A DNA stretch of 64,000 nt. It comes from Ciceribacter ferrooxidans. GTDB taxonomy: Bacteria; Pseudomonadota; Alphaproteobacteria; Rhizobiales; Rhizobiaceae. This document shows positions 54,285 through 63,950 of this stretch, piece by piece. Numbering within the stretch: position 1 is the first letter of the stretch; every line of letters begins with the position of its first letter. The stretch lies in contig NZ_SDVB01000170.1 of NCBI RefSeq assembly GCF_004137355.1, positions 288,818 through 352,817 on the forward strand, read 5' to 3'. Under the pieces are notes generated by a model that saw only the letters and a program-made list of their open reading frames with translations, ran no database searches and was not told where the DNA came from. Made by a program: the position numbers and the translations under genes.

Positions 54285-54494
54285 TCACTTCTCGTCGACG
54301 ACGCGAACGAGATGCTGGACAGCACGGATCATGCCACGAACCGAAGGGGTATCCTCCAGGGTGCGGACCCGGTGCATCTTGTTCAGGCCCAGCCCGATGA
54401 GCGTCTTGCGCTGGACTTCCGGGCGGCGGATAGGCGAGCCGATCTGTTCGATCGTGATCGTCTTTGCTTCAGTCTTCTTCGTAGCCTTGGCCAT
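54285..54494 (-). CDS. rpmD: 50S ribosomal protein L30
   Basis: A 69-residue L30: [20 protein letters not shown], then [20 protein letters not shown]. It has the N-terminal Lys-rich extension usual in alphaproteobacteria. It is spaced 16 bp before rplO and 14 bp after rpsE. Confidence 0.96.
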   Translation of the reverse strand: MAKATKKTEAKTITIEQIGSPIRRPEVQRKTLIGLGLNKMHRVRTLEDTPSVRGMIRAVQHLVRVVDEK

Positions 54495-54508
54495 GGTTCA
54501 GACTCCTC

Positions 54509-55078
54509 TTATTCTTCAGAGGCGTTGCCGGAAGCGGCACGGCGAGCCTGAAGCGTGGCATACTTGAGGCCGCGCTGAGCTGCGATGTCCTTCGGGTGCA
54601 CCTGGTGCTTCAGGGCGTCGAACGTGGCGCGAACCATGTTGTACGGGTTCGACGAACCGGTCGACTTGGCGACGACGTCGTGCATGCCAAGCGTTTCGAA
54701 GACGGCGCGCATCGGGCCACCGGCGATGATACCGGTACCGGCCTTGGCGGAGCGCAGCAGAACCTTGCCGGCGCCGTGGCGGCCGTTGACGTCGTGATGC
54801 AGTGTACGGCCGTCACGCAGCGGTACGAAAATCATGTCGCGCTTGGCGGCTTCGGTCGCCTTGCGGATTGCTTCCGGCACTTCGCGTGCCTTGCCATGGC
54901 CGAAACCGACCCGGCCCTTCTGGTCGCCGACGACGACGAGAGCAGCAAAGCCGAAACGACGGCCGCCCTTCACCACCTTGGCGACGCGATTGATAGCGAC
55001 CAGCTTGTCGACGAACTCGCTGTCGCGCTCTTCACGGTTCGCACGCTCTTCGCGCGAACCACGCCTGTCCTGTGCCAT
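54509..55078 (-). CDS. rpsE: 30S ribosomal protein S5
   Basis: A 189-residue S5: [20 protein letters not shown], then GVVRA-type loops and [19 protein letters not shown]-like sequence ([20 protein letters not shown]). The charged N-terminus ([18 protein letters not shown]) is typical of rhizobia. The 145-bp gap to rplR holds a hairpin. Confidence 0.97.
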   Translation of the reverse strand: MAQDRRGSREERANREERDSEFVDKLVAINRVAKVVKGGRRFGFAALVVVGDQKGRVGFGHGKAREVPEAIRKATEAAKRDMIFVPLRDGRTLHHDVNGRHGAGKVLLRSAKAGTGIIAGGPMRAVFETLGMHDVVAKSTGSSNPYNMVRATFDALKHQVHPKDIAAQRGLKYATLQARRAASGNASEE

Positions 55079-55186
55079 TGTCCTGTTCCTTTTTCTTTTC
55101 CGGGTGCAATCGGCAGATTACGAAAAAATTCCGCCCTGCCCTTCCGGGTCTTGGGCGAAATCGGGAAAACCGGCTCATGCCGGAAA

Positions 55187-55213
55187 TCCGCCCGGACTGC
55201 AAGCCCGGGCGGA
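55187..55213. other. Hairpin in the rplR-rpsE gap
   Basis: A 9-bp stem (TCCGCCCGG / CCGGGCGGA) with a 9-nt loop lies just after the rplR stop in a 145-bp gap. The T-run on the minus strand is only TTT, so it is at most a weak terminator or an RNA processing structure. Confidence 0.45.
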
Positions 55214-55223
55214 AACTCTTAAA

Positions 55224-55586
55224 TCAGAAGGTCAGACCGCCTTCGCGAGCAGCATCGGCGAGAGCCTTAATGCGGCCGTGATAGATGAAGGCGCCGCGGT
55301 CGAAGACCACTTCGTTGACGCCGGCCTTGACGGCACGCTCGGCGACGAGCTTGCCGACGGCAGCTGCGGCTGCGACATCCGCGCCGGTCTTCAGCGACGA
55401 GCGAAGACCGGTGTCCAGCGTCGACGCGGCAGCCAGCGTGCGGCCGGCGACGTCGTCGATGATCTGGGCATAGATGTTCTTCGACGAGCGATGAACCGAC
55501 AGACGCGGACGGCCATTGGCCACCGCCTTGATCTGACGCCGTACGCGATTGGCACGACGAACCAGTGCTTCTTTTCTGCTTGCCAT
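55224..55586 (-). CDS. rplR: 50S ribosomal protein L18
   Basis: A 120-residue L18: [20 protein letters not shown], then [16 protein letters not shown] and [20 protein letters not shown]. It is spaced 12 bp after rplF. Confidence 0.97.
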   Translation of the reverse strand: MASRKEALVRRANRVRRQIKAVANGRPRLSVHRSSKNIYAQIIDDVAGRTLAAASTLDTGLRSSLKTGADVAAAAAVGKLVAERAVKAGVNEVVFDRGAFIYHGRIKALADAAREGGLTF

Positions 55587-55598
55587 TTCGCGCGTTCC

Positions 55599-56132
55599 TT
55601 ACTTCTTCTTGCCTTCTTTGCGGACGATCCGCTCTTCGGCATACTTGACGCCCTTGCCCTTGTAGGGTTCGGGGCCGCGGTATTCGCGGATCTCGGCAGC
55701 GACCTGACCGACCTGCTGCTTGTTGATGCCGGAAACCACGATTTCCGTCGGCTTCGGAACGGCGATCGTGATACCGACCGGCGGTTCGTAGACGACGTCA
55801 TGGCTGAAGCCGAGAGCCAGCTGCAGGTTCTTGCCCTGCAAGGCGGCGCGGTAACCGACGCCGTTGATCTCGAGCTTGCGCTCGTAGCCGTCCTTCACAC
55901 CCTTGAAGATGTTTTCGATCATCGTGCGGGACATGCCCCACTTCGAACGAGCATCCTTGGTGTTGCTGACCGGCTGGACGACAACGGCGTTGTCCTCGAG
56001 CTTCACGGAGATTTCGTCATTAGCGACGAAGAACAGTTCGCCCTTCGGACCCTTGGCGGTGACCTTCTGGCCATCGACAGTGGCCGTGATCCCTGCAGGA
56101 ACCTGAACGGGCTTTTTACCGATACGAGACAT
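55599..56132 (-). CDS. rplF: 50S ribosomal protein L6
   Basis: A 177-residue L6: [20 protein letters not shown], then [20 protein letters not shown] and [17 protein letters not shown]. The ATG at 56132 is set by homology. Confidence 0.97.
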   Translation of the reverse strand: MSRIGKKPVQVPAGITATVDGQKVTAKGPKGELFFVANDEISVKLEDNAVVVQPVSNTKDARSKWGMSRTMIENIFKGVKDGYERKLEINGVGYRAALQGKNLQLALGFSHDVVYEPPVGITIAVPKPTEIVVSGINKQQVGQVAAEIREYRGPEPYKGKGVKYAEERIVRKEGKKK

Positions 56133-56175
56133 TTTTGAAATCCTGTCTGTTCGCTCTGGAGATCCCTGCGCTGTC

Positions 56176-56574
56176 TTAGAAGACCGAGCAGAGAACCTCG
56201 CCACCAACGTTCTGTTCGCGAGCCTGGTGATCGGCCATCACGCCCTTCGGGGTCGAAAGGATGGTGATGCCGAGGCCGTTCGCGACCTGCGGAATGGACT
56301 TAACCGAGACATAAACCCGGCGGCCCGGCTTGGAGACGCGGCCGATCTCACGGATGACCGAAGCACCTTCATAGTACTTCAGCTCGATCGTGAGTTCGGA
56401 CTTGCCGTTGTCGTAGTCGACCTGGCTGTAGCCACGGATGTAGCCTTCGGCCTGCAGGACGTCGAGAACGCGGGCACGGAGCTTGGAGGCCGGGGTGGTT
56501 ACCGACGCCTTGCGGCGAGCAGCACCGTTCCGGATGCGGGTGAGCATATCGCCCAACGGATCAGTCATCGTCAT
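56176..56574 (-). CDS. rpsH: 30S ribosomal protein S8
   Basis: A 132-residue S8: [20 protein letters not shown], then [20 protein letters not shown]. An ATG two codons downstream (56568) is an alternative start. It sits 12 bp after rpsN. Confidence 0.97.
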   Translation of the reverse strand: MTMTDPLGDMLTRIRNGAARRKASVTTPASKLRARVLDVLQAEGYIRGYSQVDYDNGKSELTIELKYYEGASVIREIGRVSKPGRRVYVSVKSIPQVANGLGITILSTPKGVMADHQAREQNVGGEVLCSVF

Positions 56575-56586
56575 TTACCCGTCTCC

Positions 56587-56892
56587 TTACCAGCTCGACT
56601 TGACAATGCCCGGCACCTTGCCGAGGTTGCCCAGCTCGCGAAGCGCGATACGCGACATCTTGAGCTTACGATAGAATGCGCGCGGGCGACCGGTCACTTC
56701 GCAACGGTTGCGAATGCGGGTCTTGGAGCCATCGCGCGGCAGTTCTGCCAGCTTCAGGGTTGCCTTGAACCGCTCTTCGATCGAGAGAGACTGGTTCATG
56801 ATGGTTGCCTTCAGGGCAGCACGCTTGTTGGCGTGCTGGGCAACGGTCTTGCGGCGGCGCTTGTTCTTTTCAACTGCGCTTGTCTTCGCCAT
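56587..56892 (-). CDS. rpsN: 30S ribosomal protein S14 (zinc-free form)
   Basis: A 101-residue S14: [20 protein letters not shown], then [20 protein letters not shown]. Only one cysteine remains, so it is the long C-minus form that needs no zinc. Confidence 0.96.
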   Translation of the reverse strand: MAKTSAVEKNKRRRKTVAQHANKRAALKATIMNQSLSIEERFKATLKLAELPRDGSKTRIRNRCEVTGRPRAFYRKLKMSRIALRELGNLGKVPGIVKSSW

Positions 56893-56925
56893 ATCGAAGT
56901 TCCTCTTCTACGCTCGTCGTTACGG

Positions 56926-57483
56926 TTACTGACGGAACGGGAAGTTGAACTCTTTCAGGAGAGTCCGTGCTTCGTCGTCCGTGTTTGCCGTCGTGCAAAC
57001 GATGATGTCCATGCCCCACATCTGATCAACCTTGTCGTAGTTGATCTCAGGGAACACAATGTGCTCCTTGATGCCCATGGCGAAGTTGCCACGGCCGTCA
57101 AAGCTCTTCGGGTTCAAACCCCGGAAGTCGCGAACGCGCGGCAGCGCGATGTTGATCAGGCGGTCCAGGAATTCGTACATGCGGGCGCCACGAAGGGTAA
57201 CCTTCGCGCCAATCGGCATGTTCTCGCGGACCTTGAAGCCGGCGATCGAGTTGCGGGCCTTGGTGATGACCGGCTTCTGGCCGGCGATCGCCGCAAGGTC
57301 GGCAGCAGCAATGGTCGGCTTCTTGGAGTCGCCGGTGGCTTCACCCACACCCATGTTGATCACGATCTTGTCGATCTTCGGGATCTGCATTTCGTTGGCG
57401 TAGGAGAAAGACTCCTGCATGCTCTTGCGGATCCGGGAAACATATTCCTTCTTGAGCCGCGGCTCGTACTTTGCCTCAGCCAT
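56926..57483 (-). CDS. rplE: 50S ribosomal protein L5
   Basis: A 185-residue L5: [20 protein letters not shown], then [20 protein letters not shown] and [20 protein letters not shown]. Its start overlaps the end of rplX by eight bases, indicating coupling. Confidence 0.97.
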   Translation of the reverse strand: MAEAKYEPRLKKEYVSRIRKSMQESFSYANEMQIPKIDKIVINMGVGEATGDSKKPTIAAADLAAIAGQKPVITKARNSIAGFKVRENMPIGAKVTLRGARMYEFLDRLINIALPRVRDFRGLNPKSFDGRGNFAMGIKEHIVFPEINYDKVDQMWGMDIIVCTTANTDDEARTLLKEFNFPFRQ

Positions 57484-57784
57484 CGATCACATCTCCCGAA
57501 CGCTTGGCCACACGCACCTTCTTGCCGTCGACGACCTTGAAACCGACGCGGGTCGGCTTGCCGTCCTTGTCCATGACGGCAAGGTTGGACAGATGCACAG
57601 AAGCTTCCTTGCTGATGATGCCGGCTTCCTGGCTCTGGGTCTGACGCTGATGGCGCTTGACGATATTGACGCCCCGAACGACCGCACGGTCTTCCTTCGG
57701 CATCACCTGAATGACCTCGCCGGAACGACCCTTGTCCTTGCCGGTGAGTACGACGACCTTGTCGCCCTTACGAATCTTTTGCAT
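57476..57784 (-). CDS. rplX: 50S ribosomal protein L24
   Basis: A 102-residue L24 with the KOW motif region [20 protein letters not shown], then [20 protein letters not shown]. It is spaced 14 bp after rplN. Confidence 0.97.
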   Translation of the reverse strand: MQKIRKGDKVVVLTGKDKGRSGEVIQVMPKEDRAVVRGVNIVKRHQRQTQSQEAGIISKEASVHLSNLAVMDKDGKPTRVGFKVVDGKKVRVAKRSGDVIDG

Positions 57785-57798
57785 CGCTTGTCGCTCCC

Positions 57799-58167
57799 TT
57801 ACAGTACTTCCGGAGCCAGCGAGATGATCTTCATGTGGTTCTTGGCGCGAAGTTCGCGCGGAACCGGTCCGAAGATACGGGTGCCGATCGGCTCTTTCTT
57901 GTTGTCGATAAGAACGGCTGCGTTGCTGTCGAAGCGGATGACGCTACCGTCGGGACGGCGGATGTCCTTGGCGGTACGGACGACGACCGCCTTCATCACG
58001 TCACCCTTCTTCACGCGGCCGCGCGGAATCGCTTCCTTGATCGAAACGACGATGATGTCGCCGACCGAAGCGTACTTGCGCTTGGAGCCGCCCAGCACCT
58101 TGATGCACATGACACGACGTGCGCCGGAATTATCCGCCACGTCGAGGTTAGTCTGCATCTGAATCAT
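57799..58167 (-). CDS. rplN: 50S ribosomal protein L14
   Basis: A 122-residue L14: [20 protein letters not shown], then [20 protein letters not shown]. It begins the spc block, 234 bp after rpsQ with a terminator-like hairpin between, matching the S10/spc operon boundary of E. coli. Confidence 0.97.
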   Translation of the reverse strand: MIQMQTNLDVADNSGARRVMCIKVLGGSKRKYASVGDIIVVSIKEAIPRGRVKKGDVMKAVVVRTAKDIRRPDGSVIRFDSNAAVLIDNKKEPIGTRIFGPVPRELRAKNHMKIISLAPEVL

Positions 58168-58299
58168 GTCAGGTCGCCTTCTTGTTGTACCGGAACGGTT
58201 GGGCGCAAAGCCCCCTATTCCGGCTCATGATAAATCTCGATTGTCGCGCGGGAAGGATCTTGCCAAGGCGGTTTCCCGTCGAGGGACCTTCCCTGCGCT

Positions 58300-58334
58300 C
58301 AAAGCAAAAGAACGCTCGCTTTCCGAGCGTTCTT
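58300..58334 (-). terminator. Terminator-like hairpin at the S10/spc boundary
   Basis: An 11-bp perfect stem (AAGAACGCTCG / CGAGCGTTCTT, 58308-58334) has a 5-nt loop. On the minus strand it is followed by TTGCTTTG. It lies 67 bp after the rpsQ stop. The 130 bp between it and rplN could hold the spc promoter, though no clear -35/-10 pair is visible. Confidence 0.8.
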
Positions 58335-58401
58335 GCGCCGATGTGCTGCTTCATACAGATTTTTGCGCAAGGTGCAATACCAAAGCGCAAATCTCTGCCG
58401 A

Positions 58402-58638
58402 TCAGGCGTGGGCGGCTACCACCGTCCAGCGCTTGTCCTTCGAAATCGGCGCACATTCCTCGATGGAAACGACATCGCCGACCTTGTACTGGTTGCTTTC
58501 GTCGTGAGCCTTGTACTTCTTCGAACGACGGACCGTCTTCTGGAGGAGCGGGTGAGCGAATCGACGCTCAACACGAACCACCACGGTCTTGTCATTCTTG
58601 TCGCTGACGACGACGCCCTGCAGAATGCGTTTAGGCAT
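58402..58638 (-). CDS. rpsQ: 30S ribosomal protein S17
   Basis: A 78-residue S17: [20 protein letters not shown], then [20 protein letters not shown] and [15 protein letters not shown]. It is the last gene of the S10 block. Confidence 0.97.
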   Translation of the reverse strand: MPKRILQGVVVSDKNDKTVVVRVERRFAHPLLQKTVRRSKKYKAHDESNQYKVGDVVSIEECAPISKDKRWTVVAAHA

Positions 58639-58652
58639 ATTATTCTGGTCCT

Positions 58653-58853
58653 TTAGGCCTTGGCTTCCGCCGCCTTCTGGCGGGCGATGGTTTTCACGCG
58701 TGCGATGTCCCGACGGACTTCCTGGATACGCGAAGACTTTTCAAGCTGGCCCGTCGCCTTCTGGAAGCGCAGGTTGAACTGCTCTTTCTTCAGCTTGGCA
58801 AGCTCATCATTCAACTGGTCGGCGCTCATGGCGCGAACATCTGCGGCTTTCAT
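58653..58853 (-). CDS. rpmC: 50S ribosomal protein L29
   Basis: A 66-residue L29: [20 protein letters not shown], then [20 protein letters not shown]. The ATG at 58853 is chosen by homology. It is 11 bp after rplP. Confidence 0.96.
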   Translation of the reverse strand: MKAADVRAMSADQLNDELAKLKKEQFNLRFQKATGQLEKSSRIQEVRRDIARVKTIARQKAAEAKA

Positions 58854-58864
58854 CGGCCTGATCC

Positions 58865-59278
58865 TCACTCTGCAATGCGCTGAACGAAGCGCGTCTTGAC
58901 CGAGAGCTTGGCCGCGCCGAGACGCAGAGCCTCGCGGGCGATCTCTTCGGAAACGCCGTCGATCTCGAACATCATACGACCGGGCTTGACCTTGCAGGCC
59001 CAGTATTCGACGGAACCCTTGCCCTTACCCATACGGACTTCGGTCGGCTTCGCCGTAACCGGAACGTCGGGGAATACACGGATCCACACACGACCGGCGC
59101 GCTTCATATGACGCGTGATGGCGCGACGTGCCGCTTCGATCTCGCGGGCGTTGACGCGGTTCGGTTCCTGAGACTTCAGGCCGAATTCACCGAAAGCCAG
59201 ATCGAAACCACCCTTGGCGACGCCCTTGATGCGACCCTTGAACTGCTTGCGGTACTTGGTACGCTTTGGCTGCAACAT
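58865..59278 (-). CDS. rplP: 50S ribosomal protein L16
   Basis: A 137-residue L16: [20 protein letters not shown], then [20 protein letters not shown] and [20 protein letters not shown]. Spacing and order are standard. Confidence 0.97.
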   Translation of the reverse strand: MLQPKRTKYRKQFKGRIKGVAKGGFDLAFGEFGLKSQEPNRVNAREIEAARRAITRHMKRAGRVWIRVFPDVPVTAKPTEVRMGKGKGSVEYWACKVKPGRMMFEIDGVSEEIAREALRLGAAKLSVKTRFVQRIAE

Positions 59279-59316
59279 TTTCTTACTTCTCCGAGCTTAT
59301 CTTTCGCCAGCGTCTA

Positions 59317-60039
59317 TCAAGCGTTCTCGCGACGCCGCTCGCCGCGTTCGCGGCTTGCCGGACCCTGCGAGTCGCCTTCGAGCGCACGGCGCTCAGATGC
59401 CATCGGATCGTGCTCAAGGATTTCGCCCTTGAAGATCCAGACCTTGATACCGCAGATACCGTAAGCGGTTTCTGCTTCGGCGGTGCCGTAGTCGATGTCC
59501 GCACGCAACGTGTGCAACGGAACGCGGCCTTCACGGTACCATTCGGTGCGGGCGATTTCCGCACCGCCGAGACGGCCGGCGCAGGTGATCTTGATGCCTT
59601 CGGCGCCAAGACGCATGGCCGACTGGACGGCACGCTTCATCGCACGACGGAACGCGATACGACGTTCCAGCTGCTGGGCGATCGACTGGGCGACGAGCGT
59701 CGCATCGATTTCCGGCTTGCGCACTTCGACGATGTTGAGGTGCGTTTCGGAATTCGTCATCTCCGAGAGCTTCTTGCGGAGCTTCTCGATGTCTGCACCC
59801 TTCTTGCCGATGATCAGACCCGGACGAGCCGAGTGGATCGTCACGCGGCACTTCTTGTGCGGACGCTCGATGACGACCTTGGCGATGCCGGCCTGCTTCA
59901 GCTCCGACATCAGGTAGGAGCGGATCTTCAGGTCTTCATGCAGCAGCTTGCCGTATTCGGCGTTGTCGGCGAACCAGCGGCTGTCCCAGGTACGGTTGAT
60001 GCCGAGACGGAAACCGATCGGATTGATTTTCTGACCCAT
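59317..60039 (-). CDS. rpsC: 30S ribosomal protein S3
   Basis: A 240-residue S3 with a KH domain: [20 protein letters not shown], then [20 protein letters not shown] and [20 protein letters not shown]. Its ATG overlaps the rplV stop by one base. Confidence 0.97.
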   Translation of the reverse strand: MGQKINPIGFRLGINRTWDSRWFADNAEYGKLLHEDLKIRSYLMSELKQAGIAKVVIERPHKKCRVTIHSARPGLIIGKKGADIEKLRKKLSEMTNSETHLNIVEVRKPEIDATLVAQSIAQQLERRIAFRRAMKRAVQSAMRLGAEGIKITCAGRLGGAEIARTEWYREGRVPLHTLRADIDYGTAEAETAYGICGIKVWIFKGEILEHDPMASERRALEGDSQGPASRERGERRRENA

Positions 60040-60428
60040 TATGCGGCCTCCTCATTGGCTTCGACTTCCCGCACGACGATCGTCAGGTGCGAGAACGGCT
60101 TTTCGATGCGCGATGCACGGCCGCGGCCACGAGCGTGGAAACGCTTCATGACGATCGACTTGCCGACATAGGCTTCCGCAACGATCAGCTGGTCGACGTC
60201 GAGATCGTGGTTGTTCTCGGCGTTCGCGATGGCCGATTCCAGCGTCTTCTTGACGGTGCCGGCGATACGCTTGCGCGAGAACTCGAGGTCGGCGAGCGCG
60301 CGGTCAACCTTCTTGCCGCGGATCATCGCGGCAACCAGGTTGAGCTTCTGGGGGCTGACGCGGAGCGTGCGCGCAACGGCTTGCGCCTCGTTATCCTTCA
60401 GCCGACGTTCGGCTTTTGCCTTGCCCAT
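60039..60428 (-). CDS. rplV: 50S ribosomal protein L22
   Basis: A 129-residue L22: [20 protein letters not shown], then [20 protein letters not shown] and [20 protein letters not shown]. Confidence 0.97.
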   Translation of the reverse strand: MGKAKAERRLKDNEAQAVARTLRVSPQKLNLVAAMIRGKKVDRALADLEFSRKRIAGTVKKTLESAIANAENNHDLDVDQLIVAEAYVGKSIVMKRFHARGRGRASRIEKPFSHLTIVVREVEANEEAA

Positions 60429-60431
60429 TTC

Positions 60432-60710
60432 TTACTTCCTCTTCGCTTTCTTGTCCGCACCGTGACCGTAGTAGGTCCGGGTGGGAGCGAATTCTCCGAA
60501 CTTGTGTCCGACCATGTCTTCGTTGACGCTGACCGGAACATGCTTGCTGCCGTTGTAGACGCCGAAGGTCAGACCTACGAACTGCGGCAGGATCGTGGAG
60601 CGACGGCTCCACATCTTGATCACTTCGCTACGACCGCCTTCGCGAACCTTCTCAGCCTTCTTGAGAAGATAGCCGTCAACGAACGGACCTTTCCATACTG
60701 AACGAGCCAT
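60432..60710 (-). CDS. rpsS: 30S ribosomal protein S19
   Basis: A 92-residue S19: [20 protein letters not shown], then [20 protein letters not shown] and [20 protein letters not shown]. Confidence 0.97.
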   Translation of the reverse strand: MARSVWKGPFVDGYLLKKAEKVREGGRSEVIKMWSRRSTILPQFVGLTFGVYNGSKHVPVSVNEDMVGHKFGEFAPTRTYYGHGADKKAKRK

Positions 60711-60725
60711 TAATGACTACCTCTC

Positions 60726-61562
60726 TTACTTCTTCTTCAGGTGGCGGGAGCGCATGATGAACTTGTCGGTCGACTTGTTCGAGCGCGTGCGCTTGCCCTT
60801 GGTCGGCTTGCCCCACGGGGTAACCGGATGACGGCCACCGGAGGTGCGGCCTTCACCACCACCATGCGGATGGTCGACCGGGTTCATGACGACGCCGCGG
60901 TTATGCGGGGTCTTGCCACGCCAGCGCGTGCGACCAGCCTTGCCGTCGTTGATGTTGCCGTGGTCCGGGTTGGAAACGGCGCCGACGGTCGCAAGGCAGG
61001 AGCCATGCACGAGGCGCTGCTCACCCGAATTCAGGCGAAGGATCGCCATGCCGGCATCGCGGCCGACCAGCTGAACGTAGGTGCCTGCAGAGCGGGCGAT
61101 CTGACCGCCCTTGCCCGGCTTCATTTCGACGTTGTGGACGATCGAACCAACCGGAATGTACTGCAGCGGCATGGTGTTGCCGGGCTTGACATCGACGGCC
61201 TTGTCGGACGCGATGACCTTGTCGCCGGCAGCAAGACGCTGCGGAGCAAGGATGTAAGCCTGCTCGCCGTCGGCATAGGTGACGAGAGCGATGAACGCCG
61301 TACGGTTCGGGTCGTATTCCAGGCGCTCGACGGTGCCTTCAACGTCGAACTTGCGACGCTTGAAGTCAACCAGGCGATAGGTGCGCTTGTGACCGCCGCC
61401 GATGAAGCGGGCGGTGATGCGGCCGAGGTTGTTACGACCACCGCTCTTGGTCAGACCTTCCGTCAGAGCCTTGACCGGCTTGCCCTTGTAGAGGGCGGAG
61501 CGGTCGACGATGACGAGCTGACGCTGGCTCGGCGTGGTCGGATTGAAGTGTTTCAATGCCAT
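60726..61562 (-). CDS. rplB: 50S ribosomal protein L2
   Basis: A 278-residue L2, the peptidyl-transferase-centre protein: [20 protein letters not shown], then [20 protein letters not shown]. It has the conserved [20 protein letters not shown] with the functionally important histidine. Confidence 0.97.
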   Translation of the reverse strand: MALKHFNPTTPSQRQLVIVDRSALYKGKPVKALTEGLTKSGGRNNLGRITARFIGGGHKRTYRLVDFKRRKFDVEGTVERLEYDPNRTAFIALVTYADGEQAYILAPQRLAAGDKVIASDKAVDVKPGNTMPLQYIPVGSIVHNVEMKPGKGGQIARSAGTYVQLVGRDAGMAILRLNSGEQRLVHGSCLATVGAVSNPDHGNINDGKAGRTRWRGKTPHNRGVVMNPVDHPHGGGEGRTSGGRHPVTPWGKPTKGKRTRSNKSTDKFIMRSRHLKKK

Positions 61563-61579
61563 TGTTCTTGTTCCCTACC

Positions 61580-61873
61580 TCAGACGCCCGTCGACACGTC
61601 GATGGACTGACCTTCGGCGAGCGTTACGATCGCCTTCTTGACGTCCTTCTGCTTGCCGGCGAAACCGCGGAAACGCTTGATCTTGCCCTTGCGCAGCAGC
61701 GTGTTCACGGCCGTGACCTTGACACCGAAGAGCGATTCGACGGCAGCCTTGATTTCCGGCTTCGTGGCGCCCTTGGCGACGTTGAACACAACCTGGTTCT
61801 GTTCGGAAACCAAGGTCGACTTTTCGGTGATCGACGGAGATACGATCACATCGTAGTGGCGAAGATCAGTCAT
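61580..61873 (-). CDS. rplW: 50S ribosomal protein L23
   Basis: A 97-residue L23: [20 protein letters not shown], then [20 protein letters not shown]. Its start overlaps the rplD stop by four bases (coupled). Confidence 0.97.
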   Translation of the reverse strand: MTDLRHYDVIVSPSITEKSTLVSEQNQVVFNVAKGATKPEIKAAVESLFGVKVTAVNTLLRKGKIKRFRGFAGKQKDVKKAIVTLAEGQSIDVSTGV

Positions 61874-62490
61874 TTGAACCGCTCCTCCAGAGCTTCAACC
61901 GCAGCCTTGGAAAGCACGAGCTTGCCGCGACGCAGGATGTCGTAAACGTTGATGCCCTGAACCGGCAGAACATCGATGTTCGGGATGTTCTGGGCAGCGA
62001 GCTTGAAGTTGCTGTCGATTTCGGCGCCGCCGATCACGAGAGCGTTGGTGAGGCCGAGCGAAGCGAAGTTGCCGACGAGAGCCTTGGTCTTGGCTTCAGC
62101 AGCGACCAGCTGGTCGACGATGATCAGCTCTTCAGCCTTGAGCTTGGCGGAGAGGGCGTGACGCAGAGCGAGCGCACGAACCTTCTTCGGAAGGTCCTGG
62201 GCGTGGCTGCGGACGACGGGGCCGTGGGCCTTACCACCGCCGCGGAACTGCGGAGCGCGAGCCGAATGGTGACGAGCGCGGCCCGTACCCTTCTGCTTGT
62301 ACATCTTCGAGCCGGTGCGGGAGACTTCCGCGCGACCCTTCGCCTTGTGCGTGCCCTGGCGCTTGTTGGCAAGCTGCCAGCGGATCATGCGGGCGATGAT
62401 GTCCTCGCGCGGCTCCAGGCCGAAAATTTCATCCGACAGGGAAACCTTGCCGGCGTCTTTGCCCTCGAGGGTCTTGACGTTCAATTCCAT
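61870..62490 (-). CDS. rplD: 50S ribosomal protein L4
   Basis: A 206-residue L4: [20 protein letters not shown], then [20 protein letters not shown], the extended loop that lines the exit tunnel. In gammaproteobacteria L4 also attenuates its own operon. Whether it does so here is unknown. Confidence 0.97.
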   Translation of the reverse strand: MELNVKTLEGKDAGKVSLSDEIFGLEPREDIIARMIRWQLANKRQGTHKAKGRAEVSRTGSKMYKQKGTGRARHHSARAPQFRGGGKAHGPVVRSHAQDLPKKVRALALRHALSAKLKAEELIIVDQLVAAEAKTKALVGNFASLGLTNALVIGGAEIDSNFKLAAQNIPNIDVLPVQGINVYDILRRGKLVLSKAAVEALEERFK

Positions 62491-62503
62491 TGGTTTGGCT
62501 CCC

Positions 62504-63145
62504 TTACTTCGATGCCGACTTAACGGCGTCGCGGACGATGATCCAGGAACCCTTGGAACCGGGAACGGCGCCCTTCACAAGGATGAGACCCCGATCTTCA
62601 TCGGTCGAAACGACTTCAAGGTTCTGCGTGGTGACGCGCGTCTGACCCATGTGACCGGCCATGCGCTTGCCCTTCCAGACGCGACCCGGATCCTGGTTGG
62701 AACCGGTCGAACCGTGGGCGCGGTGCGAGACAGACACACCGTGGGTGGCGCGAAGACCGCCGAAGTTGTGGCGCTTGATGGCACCGGCGAAACCCTTACC
62801 GATCGTGGTGCCGGTCACGTCGACCAGCTGACCCGCGGTGAAGTGGCCGGCAGTGATCTGCGAACCGACATCAATCAGGTTTTCTTCCGAAACGCGGAAC
62901 TCGACGAGCTTCGCCTTCGGCTCGACGCTGGCGGCAGCGAAGTTGCCGCGCATGGCCTTCGACGTATTCTTTACCTTGGCAGCGCCGGCGCCCAGCTGGA
63001 CGGCCGTGTAGCCATTCTTTTCCTTGGTGCGGTGAGCGACAACCTGAACATTGTCGAGCCGCAAAACCGTTACCGGGACATGCTCGCCGGCGTCGTTGTA
63101 GACGCGGGTCATTCCCACTTTCTGTGCAATCACACCTGAACGCAT
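62504..63145 (-). CDS. rplC: 50S ribosomal protein L3
   Basis: A 213-residue L3: [20 protein letters not shown], then [20 protein letters not shown] and [20 protein letters not shown]. The start follows AAGAGGAACGAACTG. A 172-bp gap to rpsJ contains no gene. Confidence 0.97.
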   Translation of the reverse strand: MRSGVIAQKVGMTRVYNDAGEHVPVTVLRLDNVQVVAHRTKEKNGYTAVQLGAGAAKVKNTSKAMRGNFAAASVEPKAKLVEFRVSEENLIDVGSQITAGHFTAGQLVDVTGTTIGKGFAGAIKRHNFGGLRATHGVSVSHRAHGSTGSNQDPGRVWKGKRMAGHMGQTRVTTQNLEVVSTDEDRGLILVKGAVPGSKGSWIIVRDAVKSASK

Positions 63146-63317
63146 CAGTTCGTTCCTCTTGAGAGTCGTGTCCGGGTCTCAACGACCCTTCCTTGCCTCT
63201 TTGTTTAAGGATTCCTGCAAAGCCCTTCCGGACCAGGAGGTTTCCCGTTTCGAGAAGTCGTTGGCAGGTCTTGCCACGTACCTTCCTTGTTATTTCGGCT
63301 CTCGCCGGAATCTCTTC

Positions 63318-63626
63318 TTAAAGCTTGATCTCGACGTCTACGCCGGCAGCCAGGTCGAGCTTCATCAGCGCGTCAACGGTCTGCGGGGTAGGATCAACGA
63401 TGTCGAGCAGGCGCTTGTGCGTGCGCATCTCGAACTGTTCACGGCTCTTCTTGTCGACGTGAGGCGAGCGGTTGACCGTGAACTTTTCGATGCGGGTCGG
63501 AAGCGGTACCGGACCGCGGACGCTTGCACCGGTACGCTTGGCGGTCGACACGATCTCCCGCGTGGAGGCATCGAGAACCCGGTGATCAAACGCCTTCAGG
63601 CGGATGCGGATATTCTGGCCGTTCAT
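63318..63626 (-). CDS. rpsJ: 30S ribosomal protein S10
   Basis: A 102-residue S10, also the antitermination factor Nus[21 protein letters not shown], then [20 protein letters not shown] and [21 protein letters not shown] chose the ATG at 63626 by homology, with AAGGACAAG upstream. It opens the S10 block. Confidence 0.97.
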   Translation of the reverse strand: MNGQNIRIRLKAFDHRVLDASTREIVSTAKRTGASVRGPVPLPTRIEKFTVNRSPHVDKKSREQFEMRTHKRLLDIVDPTPQTVDALMKLDLAAGVDVEIKL

Positions 63627-63699
63627 TCGACTTGTCCTTGTTTCTTTTCTTGCGTCCCGCATACGCAGAGACAGTGAATTACCAATTGCTGGCCGGCCC

Positions 63700-63740
63700 C
63701 TGATTTTCAAAAATCACAGGGACACCGAAGGTGCCCCTGT
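63700..63740 (-). terminator. Strong terminator-like hairpin in the rpsJ leader
   Basis: On the minus strand ACAGGGGCACC pairs with GGTGTCCCTGT (11 bp, one G-T pair, 3-nt loop; 63716-63740). GATTTTTG follows at once. It lies about 75-110 bp upstream of rpsJ and downstream of a promoter-like sequence. It could end the upstream transcript or act as an attenuator of the S10 operon. Confidence 0.8.
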
Positions 63741-63852
63741 CACTTGTAAGCATGAGGTGCCCTGCCCGCCCGATCCGAGAAAAACAGACCGGTGAATTGC
63801 AGCGCAAAAACCGGACGACGCAAATCACCGTCCGATTCTGATCTAGGCCGGC

Positions 63853-63881
63853 GACATACACTGCCGCCGGCAATTCGTCAA
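63853..63881 (-). promoter_or_regulatory. Candidate sigma70 promoter of the S10 operon
   Basis: On the minus strand TTGACG and TATGTC are separated by exactly 17 bp, a few bases downstream of the tuf stop. Transcription from it would give a leader of about 220 nt before rpsJ, including the 63700-63740 hairpin. The assignment rests only on the match. Confidence 0.45.
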
Positions 63882-63885
63882 TCGA

Positions 63886-63918
63886 TTACTCGATGATCGA
63901 AGCGACGATGCCGGCGCC
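63886..63918 (-). pseudogene. tuf: 3' remnant of tuf (EF-Tu C-terminal codons)
   Basis: The minus strand reads GAGIVASIIE followed by TAA, which is the C-terminus of alphaproteobacterial EF-Tu. In the conserved order tuf precedes rpsJ. Upstream of these ten codons the expected EGGRTV sequence is absent, and the frame reads unrelated residues up to the edge of the window. The gene therefore appears truncated by deletion or insertion at this point, immediately next to a 30-nt palindrome. An assembly artefact between tuf copies cannot be excluded. Confidence 0.6.
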
Positions 63919-63920
63919 GC

Positions 63921-63950
63921 GTGCAAATCGCGCTTGCGCGCCATTTGCAC
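63921..63950. repeat. 30-nt palindrome at the tuf break point
   Basis: GTGCAAATCGCGC and GCGCGCCATTTGCAC pair over 8 bp, one C-C mismatch and 4 bp around a TTGC loop. It begins two bases from the last recognisable tuf codon. It could be the end of a palindromic repeat element or the edge of an insertion. Confidence 0.6.

Noticed and set aside
63741-63885. A tRNA or small RNA gene between the tuf remnant and rpsJ
   Set aside because: No cloverleaf or known small RNA pattern is visible. The region is better explained as promoter and leader.
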